Below, piece by piece: positions 41,154 through 50,592 of a stretch of 64,000 bases of DNA. Each line of letters begins with the position of its first letter. The stretch's first letter is position 1. A model generated the notes under the pieces. The model made no database searches, was not told the origin of the DNA, and was given only the letters and a program-made list of their open reading frames with translations. Source of the DNA: CAIVAT01 sp964525995 (GTDB taxonomy: Bacteria > Bacteroidota > Bacteroidia > Bacteroidales > FEN-979); NCBI GenBank assembly GCA_964525995.1, contig CAZGIM010000009.1, forward strand, positions 92,473 through 156,472, given 5' to 3'. A program made the position numbers and the translations under genes.

Positions 41154-44100
41154 ATGAAGAAACGTTTACAATGGTTGCGTTATCTGTTTCTTTTCCTGGC
41201 ATTTACATCCGCATCGGTTGTATTTGCGCAGGAGGTTACAGTGACCGGTAAAGTCACAGATGCCTCCGATGGCAGCTCACTGCCAGGCGTTACAGTCGTA
41301 ATTAAAAATACGGCATTGGGAACTGTGACTGATATTGACGGGAAATATTCTGTAAAGGTAAATCCCGGAGCTATCCTGGTATTCTCCTATGTAGGATATC
41401 AGACCCAGGAAATTACTTTCGCAGGACAAAAAACAATCGACATTTCACTGGCAGGAAGCGTAAGCAGCCTGAGTGAACTCGTCGTGATTGGTTATGGTAC
41501 CGTTAAAAAACAGGATGCCACCGGTTCCGTGGTTGCAATCGACGACAAAGATTACAACAAAGGAGCTATTACTTCACCACAGCAATTAATCATCGGGAAA
41601 ATCCCCGGAGTTCAGGTTACGACTCTTGGCGGCGCTCCCGGCGGGGACGCCCAGATCCGGATTCGTGGAGGATCTTCGCTGAACGCCTCCAACGATCCCT
41701 TGATCGTGATCGACGGGATTCCCATCGACAATGCAGCCACCTCCGGCGCCCGTGGAACCCTCAGCATGATCAACCCGGATGATATTGCCACCACGACGGT
41801 TCTGAAGGATGCTTCTGCAACCGCCATCTATGGTTCACGCGCCTCCAACGGGGTTATCCTTATCACCACAAAAAAAGGAGCTGCCGGTAAAAAATTCGGT
41901 GTTGATTACTCCGGCAACGTTTCCATTGCCACGGTTCCCAAAACCATCAGCGTTCTCACCGGCGACGAATTCACCGCCCTGGTCAAGGAACGTTATCCGA
42001 ACCGCCCGGATGTCACCGGCCTGCTGGGAACTTCCAATACCGACTGGCAGAAAGAGATTTACGGCACCGGCATTTCAACCGACCACAACATCGCGTTGAA
42101 CGGTACTATCAGTACCATGCCATACCGCCTTTCACTGGGTTATCTATACCAGGATGGTATCCTGAAAACCGATAACATGAAAAGGACTTCGGTGGGTCTG
42201 AACCTGAATCCGACCTTCTTTAAAAATTACCTTAAACTCAATGTGAATGCCAAGTACATCTTTGAGAAGAATCACTTTGCCGACAACTCCGCCATCGGGG
42301 CAGCCATTGCCTTTGATCCCACCCAGCCGGTTAATGAATTCCGGAATTTAGGAAAGCATTATTATGGCGGATACTGGGCATGGTTGCAATCGGCCGACAC
42401 CCTGCCGGTTAACCAGGCCACTACCAACCCGGCGGCATACTTAAACCTGAAAGAGGATGATTCAAAGGTGAACCGGTTCCTGGGAAATGCCCAGATCGAT
42501 TATAAACTTCACTTCTTCCCCGATCTGCGCGCCGTATTGAACCTCGGTATCGATTATGTTAAAGGCAAGGGAACTGTTTATATTCCCGAATATGCCACCT
42601 GGACTTATACCGACAAAGGCCAGGATAACACCTATTACCAGATTAAGAATAACAAGGTCCTCGACTTCTATCTGAATTATGTGAAAGATGTGAAAAGCAT
42701 TTACAGCAAATTCGATGTCATGGCCGGTTACTCCTGGCAACATTTCTATTTTGAAGCAAACGACTACAAATCGAATGTTCCGCACGACACGGCCCGTACC
42801 ACCGACATCACCAAGAAGAAAGAATATTATCTGGTGTCGTTCTACGGCCGTTTCAACTATACGCTCCTCGACCGGTACCTCCTCACCTTCACGCTTCGTG
42901 ATGATGGTTCCTCGAAATTCTCAAAGAACACCCGCTGGGGTCTCTTCCCGTCGGCCGCTCTTGCCTGGAAAATCAATGAAGAAGCATTCCTCCGCGACTC
43001 CAAGGTGCTCAGCCAGTTGAAGCTCCGCCTGGGTTGGGGAAAAACCGGACAACAGGATATTACCGACAACTGGTACCCCTACCAGTCAGTGTATACCGCG
43101 AGCGATCAGTATGCCCAGTATCAGTTCGGCAATGTATGGTACATCACCTGGCGCGCCAACTCTTACGATCCCGATATCAAATGGGAAACCACCACTACCT
43201 GGAACGTTGGGTTGGACTTCGGTTTCTTGCAGGATCGCATCACGGGATCAATCGATTACTATATCAGGAACACCTACGACCTTCTTAACTATGCACCCGT
43301 ACCCGCCGGAACCAACCTCTCAAACTACGTATGGACCAACATCGGCGACATGACCAACAAAGGATGGGAATTCGCCATCGATGCAAAGCCGATCGTTACC
43401 AAGGACTGGAAATGGGATATCAATGTGAACTTCACCTATAACAAAAACGAGATCACGAAATTATCCCTTACCGATGACCCGTCCTACCTCGGCGTTACCG
43501 CAGGCGGCATCAGTGGTGGTGTAGGCAACACCGTTCAGATGCAAAGTGTAGGTTATCCGATGTACTCCTTCTTCGTTTATCAGCAGGTGTACGATAACGA
43601 AGGGAATCCGATCGAAGGACTCTATGTCGACCGGAACAACGATGGAAAGATCGATGATCACGACCGCTATCATTACAAGAGCGCCAATCCGGATGCTACC
43701 ATTGGCTTTGCCACCACGCTGAGCTGGAAAAAGCTGAGTTTTTCGGCTGCCGGACATGCTGCTATCGGCAATTATGTTTATAACAATATCTCCTCCAACA
43801 GGGGCGTATATTCGAACCTTTACCGTCCGGAAGGACCCTATCTGGGCAATGTCACCTCCGATGTTTCCGATACGAAATTCGTCAACAACCAATACCTGTC
43901 GGATTACTATGTCCAGAACGGTTCCTTCTTCAGAATGGATTATATGTCGCTTTCATACGATTTCGGGAACCTTGTAAAAAACACCCTCCGCCTCGGAATT
44001 TCCTTTACCGTGAACAATGTCTTTACTATCACGAAGTACAAGGGTCTGGATCCTGAGTTGGTCTCTTCCGACAACAATCGTAACTACACAGTCGGTATCG

Positions 44101-44159
44101 ACAACAACATGTACCCGCGTTCGAGGGTTTTTGTTCTGGGTGTAAATCTTTCATTGTAA
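41154..44159 (+). CDS. susC: SusC/RagA TonB-dependent outer-membrane transporter
   Basis: A 1001-residue outer-membrane protein that imports oligosaccharides with energy from TonB. Signal peptide (about 1-25), then a carboxypeptidase-like domain (about 28-105: VTGKVTDASDGSSLPGVTVVIKN), a TonB-box region with ELVVIGYGTVKKQDATGSV, a plug domain (about 115-225: IRIRGGSSLNASNDPLIVIDG), and a 22-strand barrel to the C-terminus ending in VFVLGVNLSL. It lies upstream of susD and susE in an operon flanked by two amylases, so maltooligosaccharides are the likely substrate. The symbol reflects the starch locus context. Confidence 0.94.
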   Translation: MKKRLQWLRYLFLFLAFTSASVVFAQEVTVTGKVTDASDGSSLPGVTVVIKNTALGTVTDIDGKYSVKVNPGAILVFSYVGYQTQEITFAGQKTIDISLAGSVSSLSELVVIGYGTVKKQDATGSVVAIDDKDYNKGAITSPQQLIIGKIPGVQVTTLGGAPGGDAQIRIRGGSSLNASNDPLIVIDGIPIDNAATSGARGTLSMINPDDIATTTVLKDASATAIYGSRASNGVILITTKKGAAGKKFGVDYSGNVSIATVPKTISVLTGDEFTALVKERYPNRPDVTGLLGTSNTDWQKEIYGTGISTDHNIALNGTISTMPYRLSLGYLYQDGILKTDNMKRTSVGLNLNPTFFKNYLKLNVNAKYIFEKNHFADNSAIGAAIAFDPTQPVNEFRNLGKHYYGGYWAWLQSADTLPVNQATTNPAAYLNLKEDDSKVNRFLGNAQIDYKLHFFPDLRAVLNLGIDYVKGKGTVYIPEYATWTYTDKGQDNTYYQIKNNKVLDFYLNYVKDVKSIYSKFDVMAGYSWQHFYFEANDYKSNVPHDTARTTDITKKKEYYLVSFYGRFNYTLLDRYLLTFTLRDDGSSKFSKNTRWGLFPSAALAWKINEEAFLRDSKVLSQLKLRLGWGKTGQQDITDNWYPYQSVYTASDQYAQYQFGNVWYITWRANSYDPDIKWETTTTWNVGLDFGFLQDRITGSIDYYIRNTYDLLNYAPVPAGTNLSNYVWTNIGDMTNKGWEFAIDAKPIVTKDWKWDINVNFTYNKNEITKLSLTDDPSYLGVTAGGISGGVGNTVQMQSVGYPMYSFFVYQQVYDNEGNPIEGLYVDRNNDGKIDDHDRYHYKSANPDATIGFATTLSWKKLSFSAAGHAAIGNYVYNNISSNRGVYSNLYRPEGPYLGNVTSDVSDTKFVNNQYLSDYYVQNGSFFRMDYMSLSYDFGNLVKNTLRLGISFTVNNVFTITKYKGLDPELVSSDNNRNYTVGIDNNMYPRSRVFVLGVNLSL

Positions 44160-44177
44160 CCATTAATTCCTAGAAAT

Positions 44178-46403
44178 ATGAAACGATTATATAAGATAAC
44201 ATTCCTGGTCCTGGCAATGACCATGTTTTTTGCCTCCTGCGTCAAGGATCTCGATACGGTACCCATCGATCCGAACGACCTGACACCGGATAAAGTTTAT
44301 GCCAACAAGGCAGGATATAACCACGTTCTTGCTAAATTATATGCCGGCCTTTCCACTTCGGGACAGCAGGGTGCTGCCGGTAATCCCGATATCAGCGGGA
44401 TTGATGAAGGATTCGGTGAATACCTCCGGGGTTACTGGTATCACCAGGAGCTGACCACCGACGAGGCCGTAATCGGCTGGAATGACCAGACCATCAAAAA
44501 CTTCCATTCTCAAAACTGGGGATCGGGCGATGTCTTCATTCAGGCCATGTATTACAGGATATTCTTCCAGATCACCCAATGCAATGAGTTCATCCGCGAA
44601 TCGACCGAAGCAAAACTCGACGAACGGGGAATCACCGGAGCCGATCGTACCGAAATCGGTTTCTACCGCGCTGAAGCCCGCTTCCTGAGAGCCCTCAGTT
44701 ATTACCATGCACTCGATATGTTCGGTAATGTACCTTTCGTGACCGAAGACGACGGCGTGGGTAAATTCTTGCCGACCCAGATCAAACGTGCCGATCTGTA
44801 TCTTTACGTGGAAAAAGAACTGCTGGCCATTGAGGGACTGTTAAAACCATCTCGTACCAACGAATATGGGCGTGCCGACCAGGCCGCCGCCTGGACCCTG
44901 CTGGCAAAACTTTACCTGAATGCCAAGGTCTACACCGGCATCGATAACACCGAGTTTTATACCAAATGTATCACTTACTGCAACAAGGTGATGGGAGCCG
45001 GGTATTCCCTCGAACCTACGTATCAGAACCTCTTCCTTGCTGACAACCAGAATAACACCAACGAAAATATCTTTTCAGTTAATTTCGACGGTCTTCGTAC
45101 CCGTACCTGGGGCGGAACAACCTTCATCATCCATGCTGCTGTCGGTGGATCAATGACTCCGGCCGATTACGGCGTAGCAGGCGGATGGGGCGGAACCCGC
45201 ACCACCAGCGCACTGGTTGAAAAATTCCCCGATTTTGTTGCCGACCGCGGATGGGCATCGAAAAAACCTCACCCCAAAGGTGGATACCCGACACTCTATG
45301 TCCCGGGCTCTTATCAGGATCCGTCCTGGAAACCTGAAAACACAACCACCGTGTTGAAATCAGTTGGCAGCGACGGTAAATTTGAAGGTTATCTGAATTT
45401 CCCTGCAAATACCGAACTGAAATTCTGCACCACCCCTGATTGGTTGAATGATTATGGCGACGACGGTACTACATCCGGTAAACTGACACATCCCGGAAGT
45501 AATATCAAAGTCGCCGAGGCTGGCTACTACAAGATTAATGTAAACATGAACGATACGACATATGTTCTAACTAAAACAACCTGGGGAATTGTTGGTTCTG
45601 CTGTGGGAAGCTGGGATGTTGATCAGCCGATGACCTATGATGAGGCGACAGGTGAATGGGTTGCAACCGTTGATATGGTTGGCGGTGCCGATAAATTCAT
45701 TAAATTCCGTGCTAACGGTGCATGGGATATAAATTACGGAGATAACGGAGGCGATGGTATTCTCGAAGCCGGTGGAGACAATATTCCGGTACCCAAGGAT
45801 GGAACCTATAAGGTCTCTATGAAACTCGGTGCACCCGATTACACCTACCACATCGAAATGCCGGCTTATGACCACAGAGCCCTTTTCTGGACCGATGGTC
45901 AGAATCTTGAAATCAACGACATCTCTGTGTTTAACGACGGGTACGCCATTTCAAAATGGAAGAATGTGACCAGCGCCGGAATTGCCGGCAGCGATGGAAC
46001 CTATACCGATACCGACTTCCCGATGTTCCGCCTGGCCGATGTTTACCTCATGTATGCTGAAGCTGTTCTTAGAGGAGGAACAGGCGGAGATCTCGGTACA
46101 GCTCTTGAAAAGGTTAACGAAATCCGTTACCGTGGTTATGGTAATGATGACCGTGGCCATATAACAGCTTCCGATCTGACTCTCGATTTCATCCTCGATG
46201 AAAGAGCCCGTGAATTGTACTGGGAATGCCACCGCCGGACCGACCTGATCCGCTATGGCAAATTCAGTACAGGCACCTACCTCTGGCCATGGAAGGGCGG
46301 CGTTAAAAACGGTGCAACGGTAGCAGAAACCTATAACCTTTTCCCGTTGCCCTCCTCCGATGTTTCGGCCAACCCGAACCTGAAACAAAACCTCGGATAT
46401 TAA
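44178..46403 (+). CDS. susD: SusD-like glycan-binding lipoprotein with inserted SusE/F-like modules
   Basis: A 741-residue lipoprotein (lipobox in FFASC near residue 21) that forms the lid of the SusC channel. N-terminal SusD helices (about 22-330) and the C-terminal SusD part (about 575-741, with FRLADVYLMYAEAVLRGG and DERARELYWECHRRTDLIRYGKF) are intact. Between them lies an extra stretch of about 180 residues (about 385-560) with two beta-rich repeats of the SusE/F starch-binding kind: ELKFCTTPDWLNDYGDDG, then KFIKFRANGAWDINYGDNGG. Typical SusD proteins are about 500-600 residues. This insertion should add extra glucan-binding sites to the lid. susE follows after 19 bases. Confidence 0.92.
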   Translation: MKRLYKITFLVLAMTMFFASCVKDLDTVPIDPNDLTPDKVYANKAGYNHVLAKLYAGLSTSGQQGAAGNPDISGIDEGFGEYLRGYWYHQELTTDEAVIGWNDQTIKNFHSQNWGSGDVFIQAMYYRIFFQITQCNEFIRESTEAKLDERGITGADRTEIGFYRAEARFLRALSYYHALDMFGNVPFVTEDDGVGKFLPTQIKRADLYLYVEKELLAIEGLLKPSRTNEYGRADQAAAWTLLAKLYLNAKVYTGIDNTEFYTKCITYCNKVMGAGYSLEPTYQNLFLADNQNNTNENIFSVNFDGLRTRTWGGTTFIIHAAVGGSMTPADYGVAGGWGGTRTTSALVEKFPDFVADRGWASKKPHPKGGYPTLYVPGSYQDPSWKPENTTTVLKSVGSDGKFEGYLNFPANTELKFCTTPDWLNDYGDDGTTSGKLTHPGSNIKVAEAGYYKINVNMNDTTYVLTKTTWGIVGSAVGSWDVDQPMTYDEATGEWVATVDMVGGADKFIKFRANGAWDINYGDNGGDGILEAGGDNIPVPKDGTYKVSMKLGAPDYTYHIEMPAYDHRALFWTDGQNLEINDISVFNDGYAISKWKNVTSAGIAGSDGTYTDTDFPMFRLADVYLMYAEAVLRGGTGGDLGTALEKVNEIRYRGYGNDDRGHITASDLTLDFILDERARELYWECHRRTDLIRYGKFSTGTYLWPWKGGVKNGATVAETYNLFPLPSSDVSANPNLKQNLGY

Positions 46404-46422
46404 CAGTTAAAAAATCGATATT

Positions 46423-47550
46423 ATGAAAAAAATAATCATATTAATCCTGGCAATTGGTCTGGTCGGCCTGTACTCTTGTAAAAAAGATGAAGACAGAGCT
46501 GTTTTAACCGATTATAACGCGGCCCAATTGCTTTCACCTCCCCAGGGTAGCTATATCCTGAAAGAGGCTCTGAAGGACTCTGTACTCTTCACCTACACCT
46601 GGTCGGCAGCAACCTATAATCCTACCGATCTCGTAAAACCGGTTTATACCCTCGAAATGGATACTGCGGGAAATAATTTCAACAGCCCCAAGGTCCTTAC
46701 TTCATCCGCGACCAGTTTCTCGTTCTCGATTACTCATGGAACCATGAATAACATGATCCTGGGTGTTTTCAGCGGGATTCCTGATGCCCTGTCCACCTTT
46801 GAATTCAGGGTCACATCTCAACTTTCCGGTTCCGGAGCTGCCTGTACCAAACATTCTGCCGTTCTTTCCCTCGATATTACTCCCTATTCCCAGGTTGTTA
46901 TCGTTCCCCCGATTTACCTGCTCGGTGATGCGACAACCATTGGCTGGGATAATATGAAGGCCCTTGAAATGACCCATCTGACAAATGGACAATTTGCCAT
47001 TGTTGAACATCTTAGCGGTGGCGGAAAATTCATAAAATTCATTGCCGATCGCGGCTTTTGGGCTCCACAATGGGGAACAGATGCCACTGGCACCTGGGAT
47101 GCAGGTCCGCTGGTATACAGACCGACAGAATCAGTGCCAGATCCTGCCGGAATTCCTTCACCCGCTAATGAAGGTGATTTCTGGATTATGGCTGATACGG
47201 CGAATCTTATTTACGAAGTTCAGGCCACTTCCGCACAACTCTACCTTATTGGAGATGCCACAACCGCTGGATGGGACAACACCAAAGGGATAGAATTTAC
47301 AAAGGTTTCTCCGGGTATTTTCACACTCACTACCAACCTTACGGCTGGAGGAATGAAATTACTGGAAGTCCTTGGACAATGGGCGCCTCAATGGGGAACG
47401 GATGCCCAAGCCACACCTAATTTTGGCAACCTGGTTTATCGCCCGACCGAATCGGTGCCCGATCCTCCGAGCCTTACTTCACCGGGAACCGGAACCTTCA
47501 CCATCGAAGCCAACCTGATAACTAAAACATTTAAAATCACAGCGAAATAG
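46423..47550 (+). CDS. susE: SusE-like starch-binding outer-membrane lipoprotein
   Basis: A 375-residue surface lipoprotein. Signal peptide and lipobox (LVGLYSCKKDED), an N-terminal SusE domain (about 25-155), then two related starch-binding modules: IYLLGDATTIGWDN (from about 166) and LYLIGDATTAGWDN (from about 272). Each repeat ends WAPQWGTDA and then LVYRPTESVPDP, so the two arose by duplication. The aromatic W and Y residues in these strands typically stack on alpha-glucan rings. It follows susD after 19 bases and ends the operon at the terminator at 47562-47607. Confidence 0.9.
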   Translation: MKKIIILILAIGLVGLYSCKKDEDRAVLTDYNAAQLLSPPQGSYILKEALKDSVLFTYTWSAATYNPTDLVKPVYTLEMDTAGNNFNSPKVLTSSATSFSFSITHGTMNNMILGVFSGIPDALSTFEFRVTSQLSGSGAACTKHSAVLSLDITPYSQVVIVPPIYLLGDATTIGWDNMKALEMTHLTNGQFAIVEHLSGGGKFIKFIADRGFWAPQWGTDATGTWDAGPLVYRPTESVPDPAGIPSPANEGDFWIMADTANLIYEVQATSAQLYLIGDATTAGWDNTKGIEFTKVSPGIFTLTTNLTAGGMKLLEVLGQWAPQWGTDAQATPNFGNLVYRPTESVPDPPSLTSPGTGTFTIEANLITKTFKITAK

Positions 47551-47561
47551 GTTTTCGGTAT

Positions 47562-47607
47562 AAAAATAAGAGAGGGCGACCCAAAAGGCCGCCCTCTCTT
47601 ATTTTTT
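47562..47607. terminator. bidirectional terminator between susE and the periplasmic amylase
   Basis: The stem has plus-strand arms AATAAGAGAGGGCG and CGCCCTCTCTTATT, loop ACCCAAAAGGC, and A/T runs on both sides. It lies between the ends of two convergent genes and can stop transcription from both sides. The core is nearly the same as the hairpin at 55681-55720. Confidence 0.93.
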
Positions 47608-47619
47608 AGAAAAGGATAA

Positions 47620-49479
47620 TTAGTGATTTCCTAATTCAATGATGGCTGCCGATTTTGGTTGAATAATCCATTTTGAAAGATCACTTATCGCCTGGCCGGT
47701 TAAAACCTCCCGGCCCGACCGGAATCCCTTAACCATCTCAGCCAAAACCTTCACGTCAACCGACTTTGCCTCTGTTTCGTGGTTATTGAGAACCACCATC
47801 ACGGTATCGGTGTCGTTGTAACGGAAGTATACGTATACCCCGTCGACCGGAAGAAACTGCATCAGCTTGCCCGTGTGGATTACCTCTTTCCCTTTACGCC
47901 ATTGAAGCAGCCGGGTCATATAGGTATGCATCGACTGTTGTTCGGGTCCCAAACTCCCGGGAACAAAAGCATTGACGCTGTCGGCGGCCCAGCCACCCGG
48001 AAAATCTTTACGCTTCATCCCGTCGCCTTTATCAATACCGGTCGTCATCAGAATTTCGGTTCCGTAATAGATCTGCGGGATCCCGCGCGTTGTTAAAATA
48101 AAGGCCATGGCCATCTTCAGCTTGCGGACATCATCGCCCATGAAATCGAGAAACCGGTTGATATCGTGATTGTCGGCAATCACCATCAGGTTCATCGGAT
48201 TGGAGTAAAGAAAATCCTGTGCCACGATATCATATAATTTGACAATCCCGGTTCCCCAACCGTCTTTTTCCATAAACGCAACTTTCAGCGCATCAGCTAA
48301 GGGGAAGTCAACCAGACTGGGGAGGTTCGAATTATATCCGTCACGATTCCGTGAATCCTTCTGCCAGTAAGCGACCAATGCCGGAACTCCCATCATGCAT
48401 TCTCCCACGATGTTAAAATTGGGATATTCCCGCATCACCTCTGCGACCCAAGTAGCCATGAAATCCTTGAACGGATAGGGATAGGTGTCCTGCCTGATCC
48501 CGTCCAATCCGACGTACTCTATCCACCAGATGCTGTTTTGGATAAGATACCGCGCCATAAAAGGATTGTGCTGGTTCAGATCAGGCATCGATTTTACAAA
48601 CCATCCCCTGACATATTTATCGGCATCATATCCCGAAACGTGCGGATCGGAAACCGTACTGGCCCGGTGCGAGGTCTGCGTGAATTCCGGGAACTGATTC
48701 AGCCAGTCGGGCATCGGCAGATCCTTCATCCACCAGTGTCCCGAACCACAATGGTTGAAAACCATGTCCATGATAACCTTCATCCCTTTGGTATGAATGT
48801 CGCGGCATAGCGCAACATAATCGGTGTTGGTGCCAAAACGCGGATCGACTTTGTAATAATTGGTTATTGAATACCCGTGATATGAATAAATATCCTGGTT
48901 GTTTTCGAGAACGGGATTAAGCCAGATTGTCGTAGTTCCAAGGTCTTTAATGTAATCGAGGTGATTACTGATACCGGTGAAGTCGCCCCCGTGTCTGCCA
49001 TTGGGATTGGTCCGGTCAGCTTTTTCGAGCATCCCTTCAACGTTGTCGTTCGCAGGGTCGCCATTCGAAAACCGGTCGGGCATCAACAGGTAAATAGCAT
49101 CTGAAGCATTAAAACCCTTACGGTTCGCAGAATTCTTCACCCGGTCGATCAATTGATAGCTGTAGGTTGTAACCGTTTTCCCCTGGTAAATGAAGTTTAT
49201 GGCAAAATTGCCGGGCCTGGCAGCAGGCAGTATCTTCAGGTCTAGAAAAAGATAATTCGGGTTATCGACCTTATGGACCTTTACCAGCTCCACACCGGGA
49301 TTCTTGATCGAAACAGTCGTTTTCCCGATCTCCATCCCGTAAATCAGCAGTTGAAGATTCGGATTTTTAAACCCTTTCCACCAAAAGGGAGGTTCCACCC
49401 GTTCGAGAGCGACTTCCTGACAATGGACCGCCGCCTGAATGAAGAACATGGCTAAAACTAAAATCAGTATTTTCTTCAT
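47620..49479 (-). CDS. periplasmic GH13 alpha-glucan hydrolase (neopullulanase/SusA-like)
   Basis: A 619-residue exported GH13 enzyme with signal peptide MKKILILVLAMFFIQAAVHC. The ATG at 49479 is preferred to one three codons upstream. An N-terminal beta-sandwich (about 20-120, PPFWWKGFKNPNLQLLIYG) precedes the barrel. Catalytic regions: DMVFNHCGSGHW, GIRQDTYPYP (nucleophile Asp), FNIVGECMMG (acid/base Glu) and VIADNHDINRF (Asp). The N-terminal domain and motif style fit cyclomaltodextrinase/neopullulanase enzymes such as SusA, which cut imported oligosaccharides in the periplasm. It is convergent with the susCDE operon and shares its terminator. Confidence 0.92.
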   Translation of the reverse strand: MKKILILVLAMFFIQAAVHCQEVALERVEPPFWWKGFKNPNLQLLIYGMEIGKTTVSIKNPGVELVKVHKVDNPNYLFLDLKILPAARPGNFAINFIYQGKTVTTYSYQLIDRVKNSANRKGFNASDAIYLLMPDRFSNGDPANDNVEGMLEKADRTNPNGRHGGDFTGISNHLDYIKDLGTTTIWLNPVLENNQDIYSYHGYSITNYYKVDPRFGTNTDYVALCRDIHTKGMKVIMDMVFNHCGSGHWWMKDLPMPDWLNQFPEFTQTSHRASTVSDPHVSGYDADKYVRGWFVKSMPDLNQHNPFMARYLIQNSIWWIEYVGLDGIRQDTYPYPFKDFMATWVAEVMREYPNFNIVGECMMGVPALVAYWQKDSRNRDGYNSNLPSLVDFPLADALKVAFMEKDGWGTGIVKLYDIVAQDFLYSNPMNLMVIADNHDINRFLDFMGDDVRKLKMAMAFILTTRGIPQIYYGTEILMTTGIDKGDGMKRKDFPGGWAADSVNAFVPGSLGPEQQSMHTYMTRLLQWRKGKEVIHTGKLMQFLPVDGVYVYFRYNDTDTVMVVLNNHETEAKSVDVKVLAEMVKGFRSGREVLTGQAISDLSKWIIQPKSAAIIELGNH

Positions 49480-49626
49480 AATTACCATGATTTTGAGATC
49501 CGCCTGACGGATCGGGTAAAACCGTTTCCGGCAGGATCTTTTGTTACCATCCGTAAAGATATCAAAATTAAGCCATCCAGGAAGCGGATGGAAAAATGCC
49601 GTCCTCCCTTTTATTAAAAGAAGTTT

Positions 49627-49683
49627 AGAGTCTGTTTAAAATTAGTTTGTCAGGTGAAAATCCTTTCTATTTAAACAGTCTCT
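49627..49683 (+). repeat. small palindromic element, copy 2
   Basis: About 57 bases bounded by inverted repeats of about 13 bp with one mismatch: GAGTCTGTTTAAA on the left and TTTAAACAGTCTC on the right. The inside reads TTAGTTTGTCAGG and CCTTTCTA. The reverse complement of the element at 17568-17633 matches it in order. Confidence 0.75.
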
Positions 49684-49726
49684 TACATTTCGAATATATC
49701 AAAACAGAATAATTTTTTCTGACGTG

Positions 49727-49755
49727 TTTGGATATCAGGGAATTTACTATATTTA
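49727..49755 (+). promoter_or_regulatory. candidate promoter of the HU gene
   Basis: TTTG at 49727-49730 and TATATTTA at 49748-49755 are 17 bases apart. The -7 box has one mismatch to TAnnTTTG and the spacing is two shorter than the consensus. The HU start codon follows 37 bases later. Confidence 0.5.
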
Positions 49756-49792
49756 ACCACGAATCCGGTCAAAATTTTAAAACCCACATATT

Positions 49793-50083
49793 ATGACAAA
49801 AGCAGAAATTGTAAGTCAGATCGTTGAAAAAACGGGAGTCGAAAAAGTCGCTGTTGAAGCCACCGTCGAAGCTATCATGGAGACCATCCGGAATGCCATG
49901 GCCGATGGCGAGAACATTTATCTCAGGGGATTCGGTACCTTTCATTTGAAGAAGAGGGCTGAGAAGACCGGAAGAAATATCACGAAAAAGACCGCGGTTA
50001 AAATTCCTGCCCATATGGTGCCGGCATTTAAACCCTCCAAAGAGTTTGCGGGTGAAGTCAAGACCAAGCTCAGGGTCAAATAA
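49793..50083 (+). CDS. HU/IHF family DNA-binding protein
   Basis: A 96-residue histone-like nucleoid protein that bends and compacts DNA. The sequence MTKAEIVSQIVEKTGVEK, then GENIYLRGFGTFHLKKRAEKTGRN and the arm KTAVKIPAHMVPAFKPS, is fully typical of HU proteins. The family's intact arm ends in PAFKPSKEF. The next gene, a small lipoprotein, follows after 23 bases. A promoter candidate is seen upstream. Whether it acts as HU or as one subunit of an IHF-like pair cannot be told. Confidence 0.95.
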   Translation: MTKAEIVSQIVEKTGVEKVAVEATVEAIMETIRNAMADGENIYLRGFGTFHLKKRAEKTGRNITKKTAVKIPAHMVPAFKPSKEFAGEVKTKLRVK

Positions 50084-50106
50084 GTTCATATTTCAAACCA
50101 TTCCTT

Positions 50107-50418
50107 ATGAAACGGTTCTTCACCAGCCAATATAGCCTCATGGCGCTGATATTCGTCGTGGTTGCGGCGATGGTTTTAACCGGATGCGCCAATAAAGAAA
50201 CAGTTACCGCATGCCTTAAAGGACACACCTATGGATTCTGGGGCGGACTCTGGCACGGTATCATTGCACCCATCGATTTGATCGCCATGCTCTGGCGGGA
50301 TGATGTATCGGTCTTTGCCCCCAATAACAACGGCGCCTGGTATGCCCTCGGATTTATCCTCGGCAGCGGCGGATGGGGATTCCTGGGCGGGCACAGGGCT
50401 TCGAAGAAATTCAAATAA
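50107..50418 (+). CDS. small membrane lipoprotein of unknown function
   Basis: A 103-residue predicted lipoprotein with signal peptide MKRFFTSQYSLMALIFVVVAAM and lipobox VLTGC (Cys near residue 27). The mature part has GHTYGFWGGLWHGIIAPIDLIAML, then WYALGFILGSGGWGFLGGH, both hydrophobic and rich in Gly, so two more membrane-associated segments are likely. It ends KKFK. It follows the HU gene after 23 bases and ends before the hairpin at 50538-50581. No function is known. Confidence 0.75.
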   Translation: MKRFFTSQYSLMALIFVVVAAMVLTGCANKETVTACLKGHTYGFWGGLWHGIIAPIDLIAMLWRDDVSVFAPNNNGAWYALGFILGSGGWGFLGGHRASKKFK

Positions 50419-50537
50419 GATTCTGAAAACACCGGGATGTTCTCAATCCCGGGAACCAGTACACCTGTTTTATGGGTGGTGCCTGAATTGCAATCATTAC
50501 CGTTTTTGCAGTAATTAGCGCCTTGTCATTTCACTAG

Positions 50538-50581
50538 AAATAAAAGACCCTGAAATCGTTAGATTTCAGGGTCTTTTATTC
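50538..50581. terminator. strong bidirectional terminator before tRNA-Phe
   Basis: A near-perfect stem of about 20 bp: AAAGACCCTGAAATC pairs with GATTTCAGGGTCTTT over the loop GTTA, with A and T runs on both sides. It can stop the plus-strand HU/lipoprotein transcript and the minus-strand tRNA-Phe transcript. Confidence 0.93.
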
Positions 50582-50592
50582 ATTTTTTTTGG

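Larger units (their letters stand above)
49489..49792. other. 304-bp non-coding region upstream of HU and the periplasmic amylase
   Basis: This divergent region holds a palindromic element (49627-49683, listed separately) and a promoter candidate for the HU gene (49727-49755). On the minus strand TAATTTTG (49563-49570) is a possible -7 box for the amylase. No gene is seen. Confidence 0.5.
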
